The notes under the pieces were generated by a model. That model was not told where the DNA came from. It saw nothing but the letters and a program-made list of their open reading frames with translations, and did no database searches. The position numbers were made by a program, and so were the translations under genes. A stretch of 64,000 nt of DNA from Actinomadura latina NBRC 106108 (GTDB taxonomy: Bacteria > Actinomycetota > Actinomycetes > Streptosporangiales > Streptosporangiaceae): positions 62,001-126,000 of the forward strand of contig NZ_BCQS01000012.1 of the NCBI RefSeq assembly GCF_001552195.1, given 5' to 3'. This document shows, piece by piece, positions 33,331-41,979 of this stretch (positions are counted from its first letter, which is position 1; the number at the start of each line of letters is the position of its first letter).

Positions 33331-33903
33331 ATGGAGACGACCGAGGACGTCCTCGCCGAAGTCGGGCCCAGGCTCAGGCGGCTCCGGCAGGAACGCGAGA
33401 TCACGCTGGCCGCGCTCGCCGAGGCCACCGGCATCTCGGTGAGCACGCTGTCGCGGCTGGAGTCGGGCAAGCGGCGGCCGAGCCTGGAGCTGCTGCTGCC
33501 GCTCGCGCAGGCCCACGGGGTCCCGCTGGACGAACTGGTCGGCGCCCCGTCCGTCGGCGACCCGCGGATCAGGCCGCGCCCGCAGAAGATGGGCGACCTG
33601 ATCGTGCTGCCGCTGACCAGGCGGCCGGGCGGGCTGCAGGCGTTCAAGATGATCGTCCCGGAGCGGGTGCCCGACCCCGAGCCGCGCACCCACGAGGGCT
33701 ACGAGTGGCTGTACGTCCTGAACGGGCGGCTGCGGCTGCACCTCGCCGGCCGCGACCTGGTCCTGGAGCCGGGGGAGGCCGCCGAGTTCGACACCCACCT
33801 GCCGCACTGGTTCGGCGCCGCCGCCGGGACGGCCGAGGTGCTCACCCTGTTCGGGCCGCAGGGGGAGCGGATGCACCTGCGAGCCAGACCCCGACAGAAG
33901 TGA
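33331..33903 (+). CDS. XRE family regulator with C-terminal cupin domain
   Basis: This 190-residue protein has an N-terminal XRE helix-turn-helix (REITLAALAEATGISVSTLSRLESGKRRPSLELLLPLA, about residues 15-55) and a C-terminal cupin (HEGYEWLYVLNGRLRLHLAGRDLVLEPGEAAEFDTHLPHWF). Such regulators sense small ligands through the cupin barrel. A palindrome and promoter sit just upstream. It is divergent from the thioredoxin-reductase-like gene; 16 bases after its stop begins an MFS transporter, so all three may respond to one compound. Confidence 0.9.
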   Translation: METTEDVLAEVGPRLRRLRQEREITLAALAEATGISVSTLSRLESGKRRPSLELLLPLAQAHGVPLDELVGAPSVGDPRIRPRPQKMGDLIVLPLTRRPGGLQAFKMIVPERVPDPEPRTHEGYEWLYVLNGRLRLHLAGRDLVLEPGEAAEFDTHLPHWFGAAAGTAEVLTLFGPQGERMHLRARPRQK

Positions 33904-33919
33904 CATAAGTTGGTTATCC

Positions 33920-35194
33920 GTGCAGACCGCCCAACCTCCCCAGGAATGCCCGGATCGCCGGAAGGCCGCCCCCGCCGCGTGGGCGATCTGGGGCGTCGGC
34001 GTCCTCGCGTACGCGGTCGCGGTCCTGCACCGGACGTCGTTCGGCGTCGTCGGGCTGGACGCCGTCCACCGGTTCGACGCGTCCGCCGGGATCCTCGCGT
34101 CCTTCACCGTCCTGCAGTTGCTCGTCTACGCGGGCCTGCAGATCCCCGTCGGCCTGCTGCTCGACCGCGTCGGCCCGCGCCGGATGGTCGCGGGCGGCGC
34201 GCTGCTCATGGCCGGCGGGCAGGCGCTCATGGCCGTGTCCACCGACATCGGGACGGCCGTCGCCGCCCGCGTGATGGTCGGCGCCGGCGACGCGATGACG
34301 TTCATCAGCGTCCTCGGCATCGTCGCGACCTGGTTCCCCGGGCGGTACGTCCCGGTCGTGACCCAGCTCACCGGGCAGCTCGGGCAACTCGGCCAGGTGC
34401 TCAGCGCGATCCCGCTCGTCGCGCTGCTGCACGGCCCCGGCTGGGGCACGGCGTTCGGGTCGGCGGCGGCGCTCGGCGTCCTCATGGCGGTGCTGTCGAT
34501 CGCCGTGCTGCGGGACGGGCCGGGCCGCGCCGACGTCCCCACCCTGCGCGAGACGGGCACGAACCTCGTCGAGGCCTGGCGCCACCCCGGGACGCGCCTC
34601 GGCCTCTGGTCGCACTTCGTGACGCAGTTCTCGTCCAACACGTTCGCGCTGATGTGGGGCTACCCGTACCTGGTGTCGGGGCAGGGCATGAATCCGGCCG
34701 CCGCGTCCACGCTGCTGACGCTGTTCGTGCTGGTCAACGTCGTGTCCGGCCCGTTCATCGGACGGCTCGTCGCCCGCTACCCGCTGCGCCGGTCGTGGCT
34801 CGTCCTCGGCATCGTCGGGATGAACGTGGCGGCCTGGGCGGCGGTCCTCGCCTGGCCGCCGCCCGCCCCCGCCTGGCTGCTGGTGCTGCTCGTGCTGTGC
34901 GTCGCGCCCGGCGGCCCCGGCTCGATGATCGGCTTCGACTACGCCCGGACGTTCAACCCGCCCGGCCGGCAGGGCACCGCCACCGGCATCGTCAACGTGG
35001 GCGGCTTCATCGCCTCCCTCGTCACGATCCTGCTGATCGGGCTCGTCCTGGACGCCCTGTCGCCGGCCGGCGAGTTCACGCCCGAGGCGTTCCGGGCCGC
35101 GTGGACCGTCCAGATCGGGATCTGGGCGATCGGCGTCACGGGCGTCCTGCGGACCCGCGCCCTCGCCCGCCGCCACATCGGCCTCCGCCGCTAG
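33920..35194 (+). CDS. MFS transporter
   Basis: This 424-residue membrane transporter of the major facilitator superfamily has about 12 hydrophobic segments. The A-motif GLLLDRVGPRRM lies between helices 2 and 3, and a second similar loop is at FIGRLVARYPLRR. The substrate is unknown. It starts at GTG 33920, right after the XRE-cupin gene, so efflux or uptake under that regulator is a sensible inference. The stop is one base from the end of the convergent ddaH-like gene. Confidence 0.87.
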   Translation: MQTAQPPQECPDRRKAAPAAWAIWGVGVLAYAVAVLHRTSFGVVGLDAVHRFDASAGILASFTVLQLLVYAGLQIPVGLLLDRVGPRRMVAGGALLMAGGQALMAVSTDIGTAVAARVMVGAGDAMTFISVLGIVATWFPGRYVPVVTQLTGQLGQLGQVLSAIPLVALLHGPGWGTAFGSAAALGVLMAVLSIAVLRDGPGRADVPTLRETGTNLVEAWRHPGTRLGLWSHFVTQFSSNTFALMWGYPYLVSGQGMNPAAASTLLTLFVLVNVVSGPFIGRLVARYPLRRSWLVLGIVGMNVAAWAAVLAWPPPAPAWLLVLLVLCVAPGGPGSMIGFDYARTFNPPGRQGTATGIVNVGGFIASLVTILLIGLVLDALSPAGEFTPEAFRAAWTVQIGIWAIGVTGVLRTRALARRHIGLRR

Positions 35195-35195
35195 C

Positions 35196-36038
35196 TCAGG
35201 CGCGCAGCTCCAGCGTGCAGCACTTCGGCCCGCCACCCGCCTTGCGCAACTCGGACAGATTCACCGGAACCGGCTCGTACCCATGGCTCCGCAGCGTCGC
35301 GATCAGCCCGGCCGCCTCCGCGTTGACGACGACGTTGCGCCCGTCGCACACGGCGTTGAGGCCCAGCACCGCTGCGTCCTCCTCGGTCGCGAGGACGGCG
35401 TCCGGGAAGAGCCGCTCCAGCACCGCCCGGCTGCCCGCCGAGAACGCGCCCGGGAAGTAGGCGATGTTCCCGCCCCCGAGGGGGAACAGCGCCGTGTCCA
35501 GGTGGTAGAAGCGCGGGTCGACGAGCCGGAGCGTCACCACGGGACGTCCGAGGAACTCCTGCGCCTCCTGGTGGGCGGCGAGATCCGTCCGGAACCCCGT
35601 CCCGGCGAGGATCACGTGGTCGAGCGTGAGGAAGTCCCCCTCGCCCTCGTTGGTGTGCTGGGCGTCCAGCACCTCGGAGAACCCGTTCTCGCTGAGCCAC
35701 CGGGCGTACGCGGGCCCCTCCGCGTGCCGCTCGGGGTGCGTGAACTTCGCCCCGTACACCCGCCCGCCGACGACCAGCGCCCCGTTGGCCGCGAACACCA
35801 TGTCGGGCAGCCCCTCGATCGGATCGATGAGGCTCACCTCGTGCCCGAGGGCCAGATACGCGTCCCGCAGCGCCTCCCACTGCGCGACGGCCCGCCCGGC
35901 ATCGGCCCCGGCCGACGGGTCCATCCAGGGGTTGATGGCGTAGGTGACGGCGAAGTGATCGGGACGGCACATCAGGTAGCGCCGCCGCAGCGCGCTCCGC
36001 TCGACGGTGCTCGGCTCCATTGCCGGCATGACGGTCAT
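35196..36038 (-). CDS. ddaH: Dimethylargininase / amidinotransferase-fold hydrolase (DDAH-like)
   Basis: This 280-residue enzyme of the guanidine-modifying superfamily has the N-terminal marker MCRPDHFAVTYAINPWMD and substrate loops GLPDMVFAANGA and GGGNIAYFPG. The C terminus KCCTLELRA carries the nucleophilic Cys. In this group the enzymes hydrolyse N-methylarginines to citrulline. The ATG at 36038 has GGAG six bases upstream. Actinobacterial homologues often sit beside ornithine aminotransferase, but that partner is absent here. Confidence 0.87.
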   Translation of the reverse strand: MTVMPAMEPSTVERSALRRRYLMCRPDHFAVTYAINPWMDPSAGADAGRAVAQWEALRDAYLALGHEVSLIDPIEGLPDMVFAANGALVVGGRVYGAKFTHPERHAEGPAYARWLSENGFSEVLDAQHTNEGEGDFLTLDHVILAGTGFRTDLAAHQEAQEFLGRPVVTLRLVDPRFYHLDTALFPLGGGNIAYFPGAFSAGSRAVLERLFPDAVLATEEDAAVLGLNAVCDGRNVVVNAEAAGLIATLRSHGYEPVPVNLSELRKAGGGPKCCTLELRA

Positions 36039-36520
36039 ACGTGTCTCCAGGGACATCCGAGAAGGGGGATCGACTGATCGAAAGCCTAGGAACGAAGCCG
36101 CCGCAATCCAATGCGCCAACCTTGCTCCGACCTGGCACTTCGTTGCGTGTTTCCGCCACGGACACCCTGTTCATTGCGCCGCCCCGCACGGGTCCGCCGC
36201 GCGCCGCTCAGCGCCCTGGCGACCCATGGCCCGAGCAGCACCCGCACCCCTTCGGCCGCCCGCCTCGGATCGGCGCAAGCCCCCAGCAGCACACCCGTCG
36301 ACGAACGGAACCACGCGGCGGGCCCACCCTCGGCGACCTGATCCGGCGCCGTGGCGGCGTCGCCGTCTTCCTCGGCCGGTTCATCGCGTTCTTCCGCGCG
36401 ACCATGTCCGCGCTGGCGGGGATGTCCCGCATGCCGCGCCACGTGTGTAGCGCCAGCACCGAGCACGGCCTTGTTGCGTTTATTTCGTTGGTTGCGCATA
36501 CTGCGAATAGGGAGGTTGTG
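36039..36520. other. Intergenic region with probable antitoxin promoter
   Basis: In these 482 bases before the antitoxin gene, most of the sequence is GC-rich without a credible gene. The last 60 bases are clearly AT-richer and carry TTGCGT (36474-36479), 17 bases, then CATACT (36497-36502), a plausible promoter; GGGAGG follows at 36510. The composition shift marks the left edge of a foreign-looking patch. Confidence 0.45.
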
Positions 36521-36976
36521 ATGACTGGTGTGCAGGTCAGGTCGATCGAGCCGGGGGCGATCGACGCTCAGGCCGCGGAGCGTGCGGTCCGGCGTATCAA
36601 GGACTACCTCATGCGGCATCCGGACGAAGGAACGATCCGGGTCACTGGAGAGTCGGGTGAGAAGGACCCGCTGGTCCTTCCTCGGGACGTGGTGAGCATG
36701 CTGGCCTTCATCCTGAGCCAGGCCGCCGAGGGCAGAGGCATCTCCGTCGTCCCCTCGCGGGCCGAGTTGACCACTCAGCAGGCTGCGGATCTGCTGAACG
36801 TATCCCGTCCGTACTTGATCGGATTGCTGGAGTCGGGAGCGCTTTCTTATCGCATGGTGGGTCGTCATCGCCGTATCACCGCCGAGGACGTCATGGAGTA
36901 CAAGCGTCGTGATGATCTGAAGCGTCGGAGCGCCGCTGATGATCTAGCAGCCCTTGGGCAGGAACTTGGGGCCTGA
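36521..36976 (+). CDS. Excisionase-type antitoxin (partner of a PIN toxin)
   Basis: This 151-residue protein has an N-terminal oligomerisation-like region, then an excisionase/MerR-like DNA-binding domain (LTTQQAADLLNVSRPYLIGLLESGALSYRMVGRHRRITAEDVMEY, about residues 89-133). Proteins of this layout are antitoxins paired with PIN-domain ribonucleases in actinobacteria, and they repress their own promoter. GGGAGG precedes the ATG by five bases. The toxin frame starts two bases after the stop but is truncated, so the antitoxin is an orphan. Lower GC than neighbours suggests acquisition. Confidence 0.85.
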   Translation: MTGVQVRSIEPGAIDAQAAERAVRRIKDYLMRHPDEGTIRVTGESGEKDPLVLPRDVVSMLAFILSQAAEGRGISVVPSRAELTTQQAADLLNVSRPYLIGLLESGALSYRMVGRHRRITAEDVMEYKRRDDLKRRSAADDLAALGQELGA

Positions 36977-36978
36977 CG

Positions 36979-37236
36979 ATGTCCTTCGTCGTCGTTTACG
37001 ACGCCAATGTCCTGTACGGGAACACGCTGAGGGACTTGCTCATCCGACTCGCCCAGGCAGGCTTGGTTCGGGCGAAATGGACTCACCGGATCCTGGACGA
37101 GATGCTCTCGAACCTCGCCGCCGACCGCCCTGGCATCCCTCCGGAGAAGCTCACGCGGTTGCGGCGGCGGCCGCCGTGCTCGTCCAGGCCGCGCTGGTCA
37201 CCTGGGCCGTCCAGCCGCAGTTGTCGCCCCGCCTGA
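36979..37236 (+). pseudogene. Truncated PIN-domain toxin
   Basis: The first 60 codons read as a PIN nuclease start: MSFVVVYDANVLYGNTLRDL with the first acidic residue in YDAN, then RAKWTHRILDEMLSNLA and RPGIPPEKLTRLR. The remaining 70 or so residues with the other acidic catalytic positions are missing. After about 37150 the frame runs into unrelated sequence and stops at 37236. A deletion has joined it to a second broken gene. The product could not be an active nuclease. Confidence 0.8.
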
Positions 37237-37366
37237 CCGGCCGGGAGTACCGGCTGGCGGTGGCCCCCGTGCTCTCGAACAGGACGTCACCGCTGGACGC
37301 CTGTCCGCCGTGATCAGAGTGGACGACCGGGGACGCGCCGCTCTCATCCGCCTCCAACCCCGCTGA
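37153..37366 (+). pseudogene. Remnant of a GDYXXLXY-type membrane protein
   Basis: In the second frame, VLVQAALVTWAVQPQLSPRL then TGREYRLAVAPV matches the signal/anchor and start of the GDYXXLXY-motif membrane-protein family. In the third frame, from about 37274, DVTAGRLSAVIRVDDRGRAA then LIRLQPR and a stop matches the C-terminal end of the same family. The middle (about 80 or more residues) is gone and the two parts are out of frame. It overlaps the end of the PIN fragment. Family match is by eye. Confidence 0.6.
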
Positions 37367-37396
37367 CCACCGCCTCGCATGGGGGTGACGTGTGGG

Positions 37397-38905
37397 TTAT
37401 AGGCGGTTGTCCAGGGCGCTTAGTTGGAGGCGGAGGGCCAGGCGGAGCCGGGGGGACGAGAGGTCCAGCGGGGTCACCTCGGCCATCCGGCGTAGGCGGT
37501 AGCGGAGGGTGTTGGGGTGAACGGACAGGGCCTCCGCCGTGCCTTTCGGATCGCCGTAGTGGTCCAGCCAGGCGGCGAGCGTCGGCAGGAACGCCGTCCC
37601 GTGGGTTTCGTCGTGGGACCTGAGGGCGCCCAGCGGGCCGCCCAGGAAGCCGGCCTCGACGCGGGTGGCCCTGCGGGCGCGCTCGACGATGACGGCGTCC
37701 CAGGCGTCCTCCAGCAGGACCAGGCCGGGGGGCGGGCGGCCGGACGCGATGAGGGCGTCGAGTTCGGCGGCCTCGGCGCGGGAGCGGGGGAGTTCGGCGG
37801 GGGAGCGGGCGAGTCCGCCCGCCGCCGCGTACAGGGAGCGGTCGTGGGCGCGGACCTCGGTGAGGACGGTGCGCAGCCACGGCATCGATCCGGCTTCGTG
37901 TCCGGTGTGCGGCCGGTCGGTCAGCACGGTGTAGAGCGCGCCGTCGAGGTCGGTGAGGAGGGGGCGGTGCCAGCCGAAGCGGTGCGTGATCGCCTCCCAC
38001 AGGTCGAGGCGGCGGCGGAGGTCCTCGCCGCCGCCGAGGACCACGGCCCGGCACGGGGGTTCCGCCGGTACGGGGGTGCCGTCCCGCAGTGCGTCGCGCA
38101 GCTGGCCGGCCGACATCCGGCGCGCGACGCCCGCCTCGGCCCGCAGGCGCAGCAGCTGCAGGGCGACGACGGACGCGAGGTCGGTGAGCCGCCGCACGCG
38201 GTCCGGCGGGATCGGCGTCCGCGCCACCACCCAGATGGAGCCGAGCCACTCGCCCCCGGCGCGCACCGGGATGACGAGCCTCGGCAGCATCTCGTCCGGC
38301 CCGGCCGGGACGAGGATGGGGTCGGACGAGCGCGCCAGCTTCCGGAACACCCCGCAGGCGCGCAGATGGGCGATGACCTGCGGCGGGACGCGGCGGCCCA
38401 CGATCGTGGAGACGCGGGCGGGGTCGGTGGTGTCCTGGCGGCCGGAGTAGGCGAGGACGCGGGAGCGGGCGTCCTCCAGGGTGACGGGCGCGTCGGCGAT
38501 CTCGGCGGCGGTGTCGGCGAGCGCGAACAGGTCGTCGTGCACGCCCTGCGGCGCGTAGGCGCGGTCGATGGCGCCGCGCACCAGCCAGACGACGTGCGTC
38601 CAGGACGTGTCGGGCTGAAGTTCGATGAGAGCGGGCTTCAGGGACCGTGCGGCGGCGGCGACCTCCGGGGCGACGGGCGCCTTCAGGACGACGCCGTCCG
38701 CCCCGGCGGTGTCGGCCCGTTCCAGCAGGGCGACGGCATCCGCCGGATCGGTCACGCCGACGCCCAGCACGACTTCGCCGGGCTGCCCCGCCGCCTCGCC
38801 CGGCTCGGCCAGGACGACGTCGTGCACCTCGCCGCCGCGGCCCGGGGTCACCAGCCTGAGCAGCCCCAGCGAGTCGACGAGGTCGGCGACGCGGAGCTTC
38901 ACCAT
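37397..38905 (-). CDS. PucR family transcriptional regulator
   Basis: This 502-residue activator has an N-terminal PucR region, a middle GAF-like and GGDEF-like section, and the C-terminal PucR helix-turn-helix (GTAEALSVHPNTLRYRLRRMAE, then VTPLDLSSPRLRLALRLQL). The family controls purine, proline or amino-acid catabolism. It is divergent from a D-amino-acid-dehydrogenase-like gene, which is its most likely target. The start is ATG 38905 without a strong ribosome site. The gene lies just right of the decayed accessory patch. Confidence 0.88.
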   Translation of the reverse strand: MVKLRVADLVDSLGLLRLVTPGRGGEVHDVVLAEPGEAAGQPGEVVLGVGVTDPADAVALLERADTAGADGVVLKAPVAPEVAAAARSLKPALIELQPDTSWTHVVWLVRGAIDRAYAPQGVHDDLFALADTAAEIADAPVTLEDARSRVLAYSGRQDTTDPARVSTIVGRRVPPQVIAHLRACGVFRKLARSSDPILVPAGPDEMLPRLVIPVRAGGEWLGSIWVVARTPIPPDRVRRLTDLASVVALQLLRLRAEAGVARRMSAGQLRDALRDGTPVPAEPPCRAVVLGGGEDLRRRLDLWEAITHRFGWHRPLLTDLDGALYTVLTDRPHTGHEAGSMPWLRTVLTEVRAHDRSLYAAAGGLARSPAELPRSRAEAAELDALIASGRPPPGLVLLEDAWDAVIVERARRATRVEAGFLGGPLGALRSHDETHGTAFLPTLAAWLDHYGDPKGTAEALSVHPNTLRYRLRRMAEVTPLDLSSPRLRLALRLQLSALDNRL

Positions 38906-39025
38906 CCGTCCATTGTGCCGTCCGCACGATGAGGCTCCGCCGGATTGGCCGAACGCGACAGAGACGACTGCCCGGACGCGGCCCACCATCGAAGTGTCAC
39001 GCATTCAGCGAGGAGAGGAGTGGCC

Positions 39026-40279
39026 ATGGCTCTCGACGCAGCGCCGCGCCGGGTCGCCGTCGTGGGCGCCGGCATGGTCGGGCTGTCCACCGCATGGTTC
39101 CTGCAGGAGCACGGGGCCGACGTCACCGTGTTCGACCGCGAGGACGTCGCCGCCGGCGCGTCCTGGGGCAACGCCGGCTGGCTGACCCCCGGCCTGGCGA
39201 CCCCGCTGCCCGAGCCGGCCGTCCTCTCCTACGGCGTGCGGGCGGTGCTCAGCCCGTCCTCGCCGGTCTACGTCCCGCCGAGCGCGAACCCGCGGCTGCT
39301 GCGGTTCCTCGCCGGGTTCGCGCGCAACAGCACGGCGGTGCGCTGGCGGCGCGCGATGGAGTCCCTGGTGCCGATCAACGGCCGGGCGCTGCCGAGCTTC
39401 GACGCGCTGCTGGACGGCGGTGTCGAGGCGCAGACGAACGAGGCCGGGTCCTTCCTCGCCGCGTACCGGACGGCCGGGGAGCGGCGCGTCCTGCTGGCGG
39501 AGATCGAGCACATCCGCGCGGCCGGCCAGGCCTTGGAGTACGAGGCCCTGACCGGCGACGAGGCCCGGCTGCTGGAGCCCGCCCTCTCCGACGAGATCGG
39601 CGCCGCGATCGTGCTGCGCGGCCAGCGGTTCATCAACCCGGGCGCGTTCGTGCACGCCCTCGCCGACTCCGTCCGTGACCGGGGCGGCAAGATCCGGACG
39701 GGCGCGGCCGTGACCGGCATCGCCCATCGCAAGGGCGGCGTCTCCGTGCGCACCACGGGGAGCGACTTCGAGGAGTTCGACACGGTCGTGCTCGCGAGCG
39801 GCGTGTGGCTCGGCGATCTCGCCCGGCCGTTCGGGGTCCGCTCGCTCGTGCAGGCGGGCCGCGGCTACAGCTTCAGCGTGCCGGTGGACCGCGTCCCCGA
39901 CGGGCCCGTCTACTTCCCCGCCCAGCGCGTCGCCTGCACGCCGCTCGGCGACCGGCTGCGCGTCGCCGGGATGATGGAGTTCCGCAGCCCCGGGGCACCG
40001 CTCGACCCGCGCCGGATCAAGGCGATCGTCGAGGCCGCCCGCCCCCTCCTGCGCGGCGCCGACCTCGACGCCCGGCAGGACGAGTGGGTCGGCTCCCGCC
40101 CCTGCACCCGGGACGGCCTCCCGCTGATCGGCGCGACCCGCTCACCCCGCGTCTTCGCGGCCGGCGGCCACGGCATGTGGGGGATGACCCTCGGCCCCGC
40201 CACCGGACGCCTCCTCGCCGAGCAGATCGTCACAGGTCGGCGGCCGAGCGAACTCGACCCGTTCGATCCGCTCCGCTGA
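39026..40279 (+). CDS. dadA: FAD-dependent D-amino acid dehydrogenase (DadA-like)
   Basis: This 417-residue oxidoreductase of the DAO family has the FAD motif VAVVGAGMVGLSTAWFL at residues 9-25, the motif ASWGNAGWLTPG typical of DadA enzymes, and the C-terminal GGHGMWGMTLGPATGRLLAE. It deaminates D-amino acids, or oxidises proline-like substrates, to keto acids. AGGAGAGGAG precedes the ATG. It is divergent from a PucR gene, in line with induction by substrate. Alternative substrates such as glycine or sarcosine cannot be excluded. Confidence 0.88.
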   Translation: MALDAAPRRVAVVGAGMVGLSTAWFLQEHGADVTVFDREDVAAGASWGNAGWLTPGLATPLPEPAVLSYGVRAVLSPSSPVYVPPSANPRLLRFLAGFARNSTAVRWRRAMESLVPINGRALPSFDALLDGGVEAQTNEAGSFLAAYRTAGERRVLLAEIEHIRAAGQALEYEALTGDEARLLEPALSDEIGAAIVLRGQRFINPGAFVHALADSVRDRGGKIRTGAAVTGIAHRKGGVSVRTTGSDFEEFDTVVLASGVWLGDLARPFGVRSLVQAGRGYSFSVPVDRVPDGPVYFPAQRVACTPLGDRLRVAGMMEFRSPGAPLDPRRIKAIVEAARPLLRGADLDARQDEWVGSRPCTRDGLPLIGATRSPRVFAAGGHGMWGMTLGPATGRLLAEQIVTGRRPSELDPFDPLR

Positions 40280-40323
40280 CGACTGGGGGATATTGCCGGT
40301 TTCGTCCCGGGCGGCGCGCTACC

Positions 40324-40353
40324 GTCACGGGGGTGATCTAGCACCCCTGTGAC
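40324..40353. promoter_or_regulatory. Dyad upstream of the DUF2637 gene
   Basis: GTCACGGGGGTG (40324-40335) and CACCCCTGTGAC (40342-40353) are inverted repeats matching at 11 of 12 positions with a 6-base centre. The dyad lies 12 bases before the start codon, next to the ribosome site GGGAGGG, so a bound protein would block expression. Confidence 0.55.
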
Positions 40354-40365
40354 GGGAGGGACGCG

Positions 40366-41295
40366 ATGGACCGGACGACGATGCCGCTGACCCGGGCCCA
40401 GCGTGTCCTGGCCGGGGTCGGCGGCCTGTTCTTCGCGGGCCTCGCCGGGCTGGGCGGCTACGGCTCCTTCGCGTCCGTCCGCGACGTCGCCGAGCCCTGG
40501 TTCGGCGGCGAGGCGTGGATCGTCCCCGCCGGGGTCGACCTGGGCATCCTCGCCCTGGTCTCGGTCGCGCTCCTGCTGGAATGGCTGGCCATGCCCATGC
40601 CGGCCCTGCGCTGGACGGCCTTCGCCTTCACCGCCGCCACCGTCTGGCTCAACATCTCCGCCGCCCGCGGCGACATCACCGGCATGGTCATGCACGCCGC
40701 CATGCCCATCCTCTTCATCACCTTCATCGAAGCCGTCCGGCACGCCATCCGCCGCCGCGCCGGAATCGCCGCCGGCATCGTCCGCGAAGGCGTCCCCGTC
40801 GCCCGCTGGCTCCTGGCGCCCTTCTCCACCTTCCGCCTGTGGCGCCGCATGGTCCTGTGGCAGATCACGTCCTACCCCGACGCCCTCCAGGCCGAGCAGC
40901 GCCGCCGCCACGCCCTGGCCCTGCTGGACGACCACTACGGCCGCAAATGGAAGTCCAACGCCCCCACCGACATCGTCTGGATGCTCAAAGACGGCGTCAT
41001 GCTCGACCAGGCCCTGGCCCGCGTCACCGACCTGACGACTCCGCCCCCGCCCGAGCCCCAGGCGCCGCCCGAGCCGAAGAAGGCCCCGCCCAAGAAGGTC
41101 CCGCCCAAGAAGGTCCCGCCCAAGAAGCCGCCCGTTCCGCGCAGCGTGGCCACCGACAACGAGGCCCAGGCCCTCGCCATCATCGACGCCGAGCCGAACA
41201 TCACCGGCGCCGAACTGGGCCGCCGCCTCAACATCAGCTCCCGCCAGGGCCAACGCCTCCTGAGCCGCCTCTCCAGCCCCGCCCCGACGTCCTAG
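40366..41295 (+). CDS. DUF2637 membrane protein with C-terminal HTH
   Basis: This 309-residue protein has four hydrophobic segments in the first 130 residues (VLAGVGGLFFAGLAGLGG, VDLGILALVSVALLLEWL, LRWTAFAFTAATVWLNI, MVMHAAMPILFITFIEAV), the pattern of DUF2637 proteins carried on actinomycete plasmids and integrative elements (Spd-like spread proteins). A Pro/Lys linker with three KKxPP repeats leads to a helix-turn-helix-like end (NITGAELGRRLNISSRQGQRLLSRL). No other conjugation genes are nearby, so it is a lone copy or a relic. Confidence 0.85.
   Translation: MDRTTMPLTRAQRVLAGVGGLFFAGLAGLGGYGSFASVRDVAEPWFGGEAWIVPAGVDLGILALVSVALLLEWLAMPMPALRWTAFAFTAATVWLNISAARGDITGMVMHAAMPILFITFIEAVRHAIRRRAGIAAGIVREGVPVARWLLAPFSTFRLWRRMVLWQITSYPDALQAEQRRRHALALLDDHYGRKWKSNAPTDIVWMLKDGVMLDQALARVTDLTTPPPPEPQAPPEPKKAPPKKVPPKKVPPKKPPVPRSVATDNEAQALAIIDAEPNITGAELGRRLNISSRQGQRLLSRLSSPAPTS
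41080..41124 (+). repeat. Three 15-bp tandem repeats in the DUF2637 linker
   Basis: Units of AAGGTCCCGCCCAAG (first copy has GCC in place of GTC) stand head to tail in frame, encoding Lys-Val-Pro-Pro-Lys. They make a rigid basic linker between membrane and HTH parts. Confidence 0.85.
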
Positions 41296-41348
41296 CCGGT
41301 CACGTTCTCCCCTTCCGATCCGTCTAGGAACTGAACGGAAGGGGAACC

Positions 41349-41957
41349 ATGTCCAACTACGACTGGACCGCGATGTACGTGATGCACAACGCGCTCAGGC
41401 GAGAGCTGGAACAGCTCGCCAAGGTCGCCGCGCGCGAGGACGGCGAGGCGCGCCGAATCCTCGCCGGGGCGCCGGGCTGGGAGCTGTTCGAGACAGCCCT
41501 CCACATCCACCACACCGCCGAGGACGAGGCGCTCTGGCCCCCGATGCGCGAGGCCCTGGCCGACCGCCCGGACGCCCTGGCCCTCATGGACGCGATGGAG
41601 GCCGAACACGCCGCCATCGACCCGGCCCTAGAGGCGATCGACGCCGGCACGGAGCCGCTCGCCCCTCTCGTCGACACGCTGACCACCGCACTGACCACCC
41701 ACCTGAGCCACGAGGAGGAGGCCGCGCTGCCCCTGATCGACGCGACCCTCACACCCGCCCAGATCGCGAACTTCGGCCAGGTGCACGGCGCGAAACTGGG
41801 CCCCAACGCCCCCCGCATCATCCCCTGGCTGCTGGACGGCGCCGACGAGAAGACCGCGGCGGCGATGCTGGCCGTCCTCCCGGAACCGGCCCGCGCCGCC
41901 TACGAGACCACCTGGCGCCCCGCCTACGCGTCCCTCGACCGCTGGAACCTCGCCTGA
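41349..41957 (+). CDS. Hemerythrin-domain protein
   Basis: This 202-residue cytoplasmic protein has the hemerythrin/HHE iron-site pattern: His13, then HIHHTAEDEALWP (about residues 52-64), MEAEHAAID and HLSHEEEAALPLI. The set of His and Glu can hold a diiron centre that binds O2, NO or acts as a redox sensor. The start follows GGAAGGGGAACC. It is monocistronic, with a hairpin between it and the convergent lpdA gene. Confidence 0.9.
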   Translation: MSNYDWTAMYVMHNALRRELEQLAKVAAREDGEARRILAGAPGWELFETALHIHHTAEDEALWPPMREALADRPDALALMDAMEAEHAAIDPALEAIDAGTEPLAPLVDTLTTALTTHLSHEEEAALPLIDATLTPAQIANFGQVHGAKLGPNAPRIIPWLLDGADEKTAAAMLAVLPEPARAAYETTWRPAYASLDRWNLA

Positions 41958-41979
41958 CCGTCGGCCGAGGCCGGCGACC

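Noticed and set aside
36041-36520. N-terminal extension of the antitoxin frame by 160 residues
   Set aside because: The extension is low-complexity Pro/Arg sequence without homology, and a ribosome site plus promoter stand directly before the ATG at 36521.
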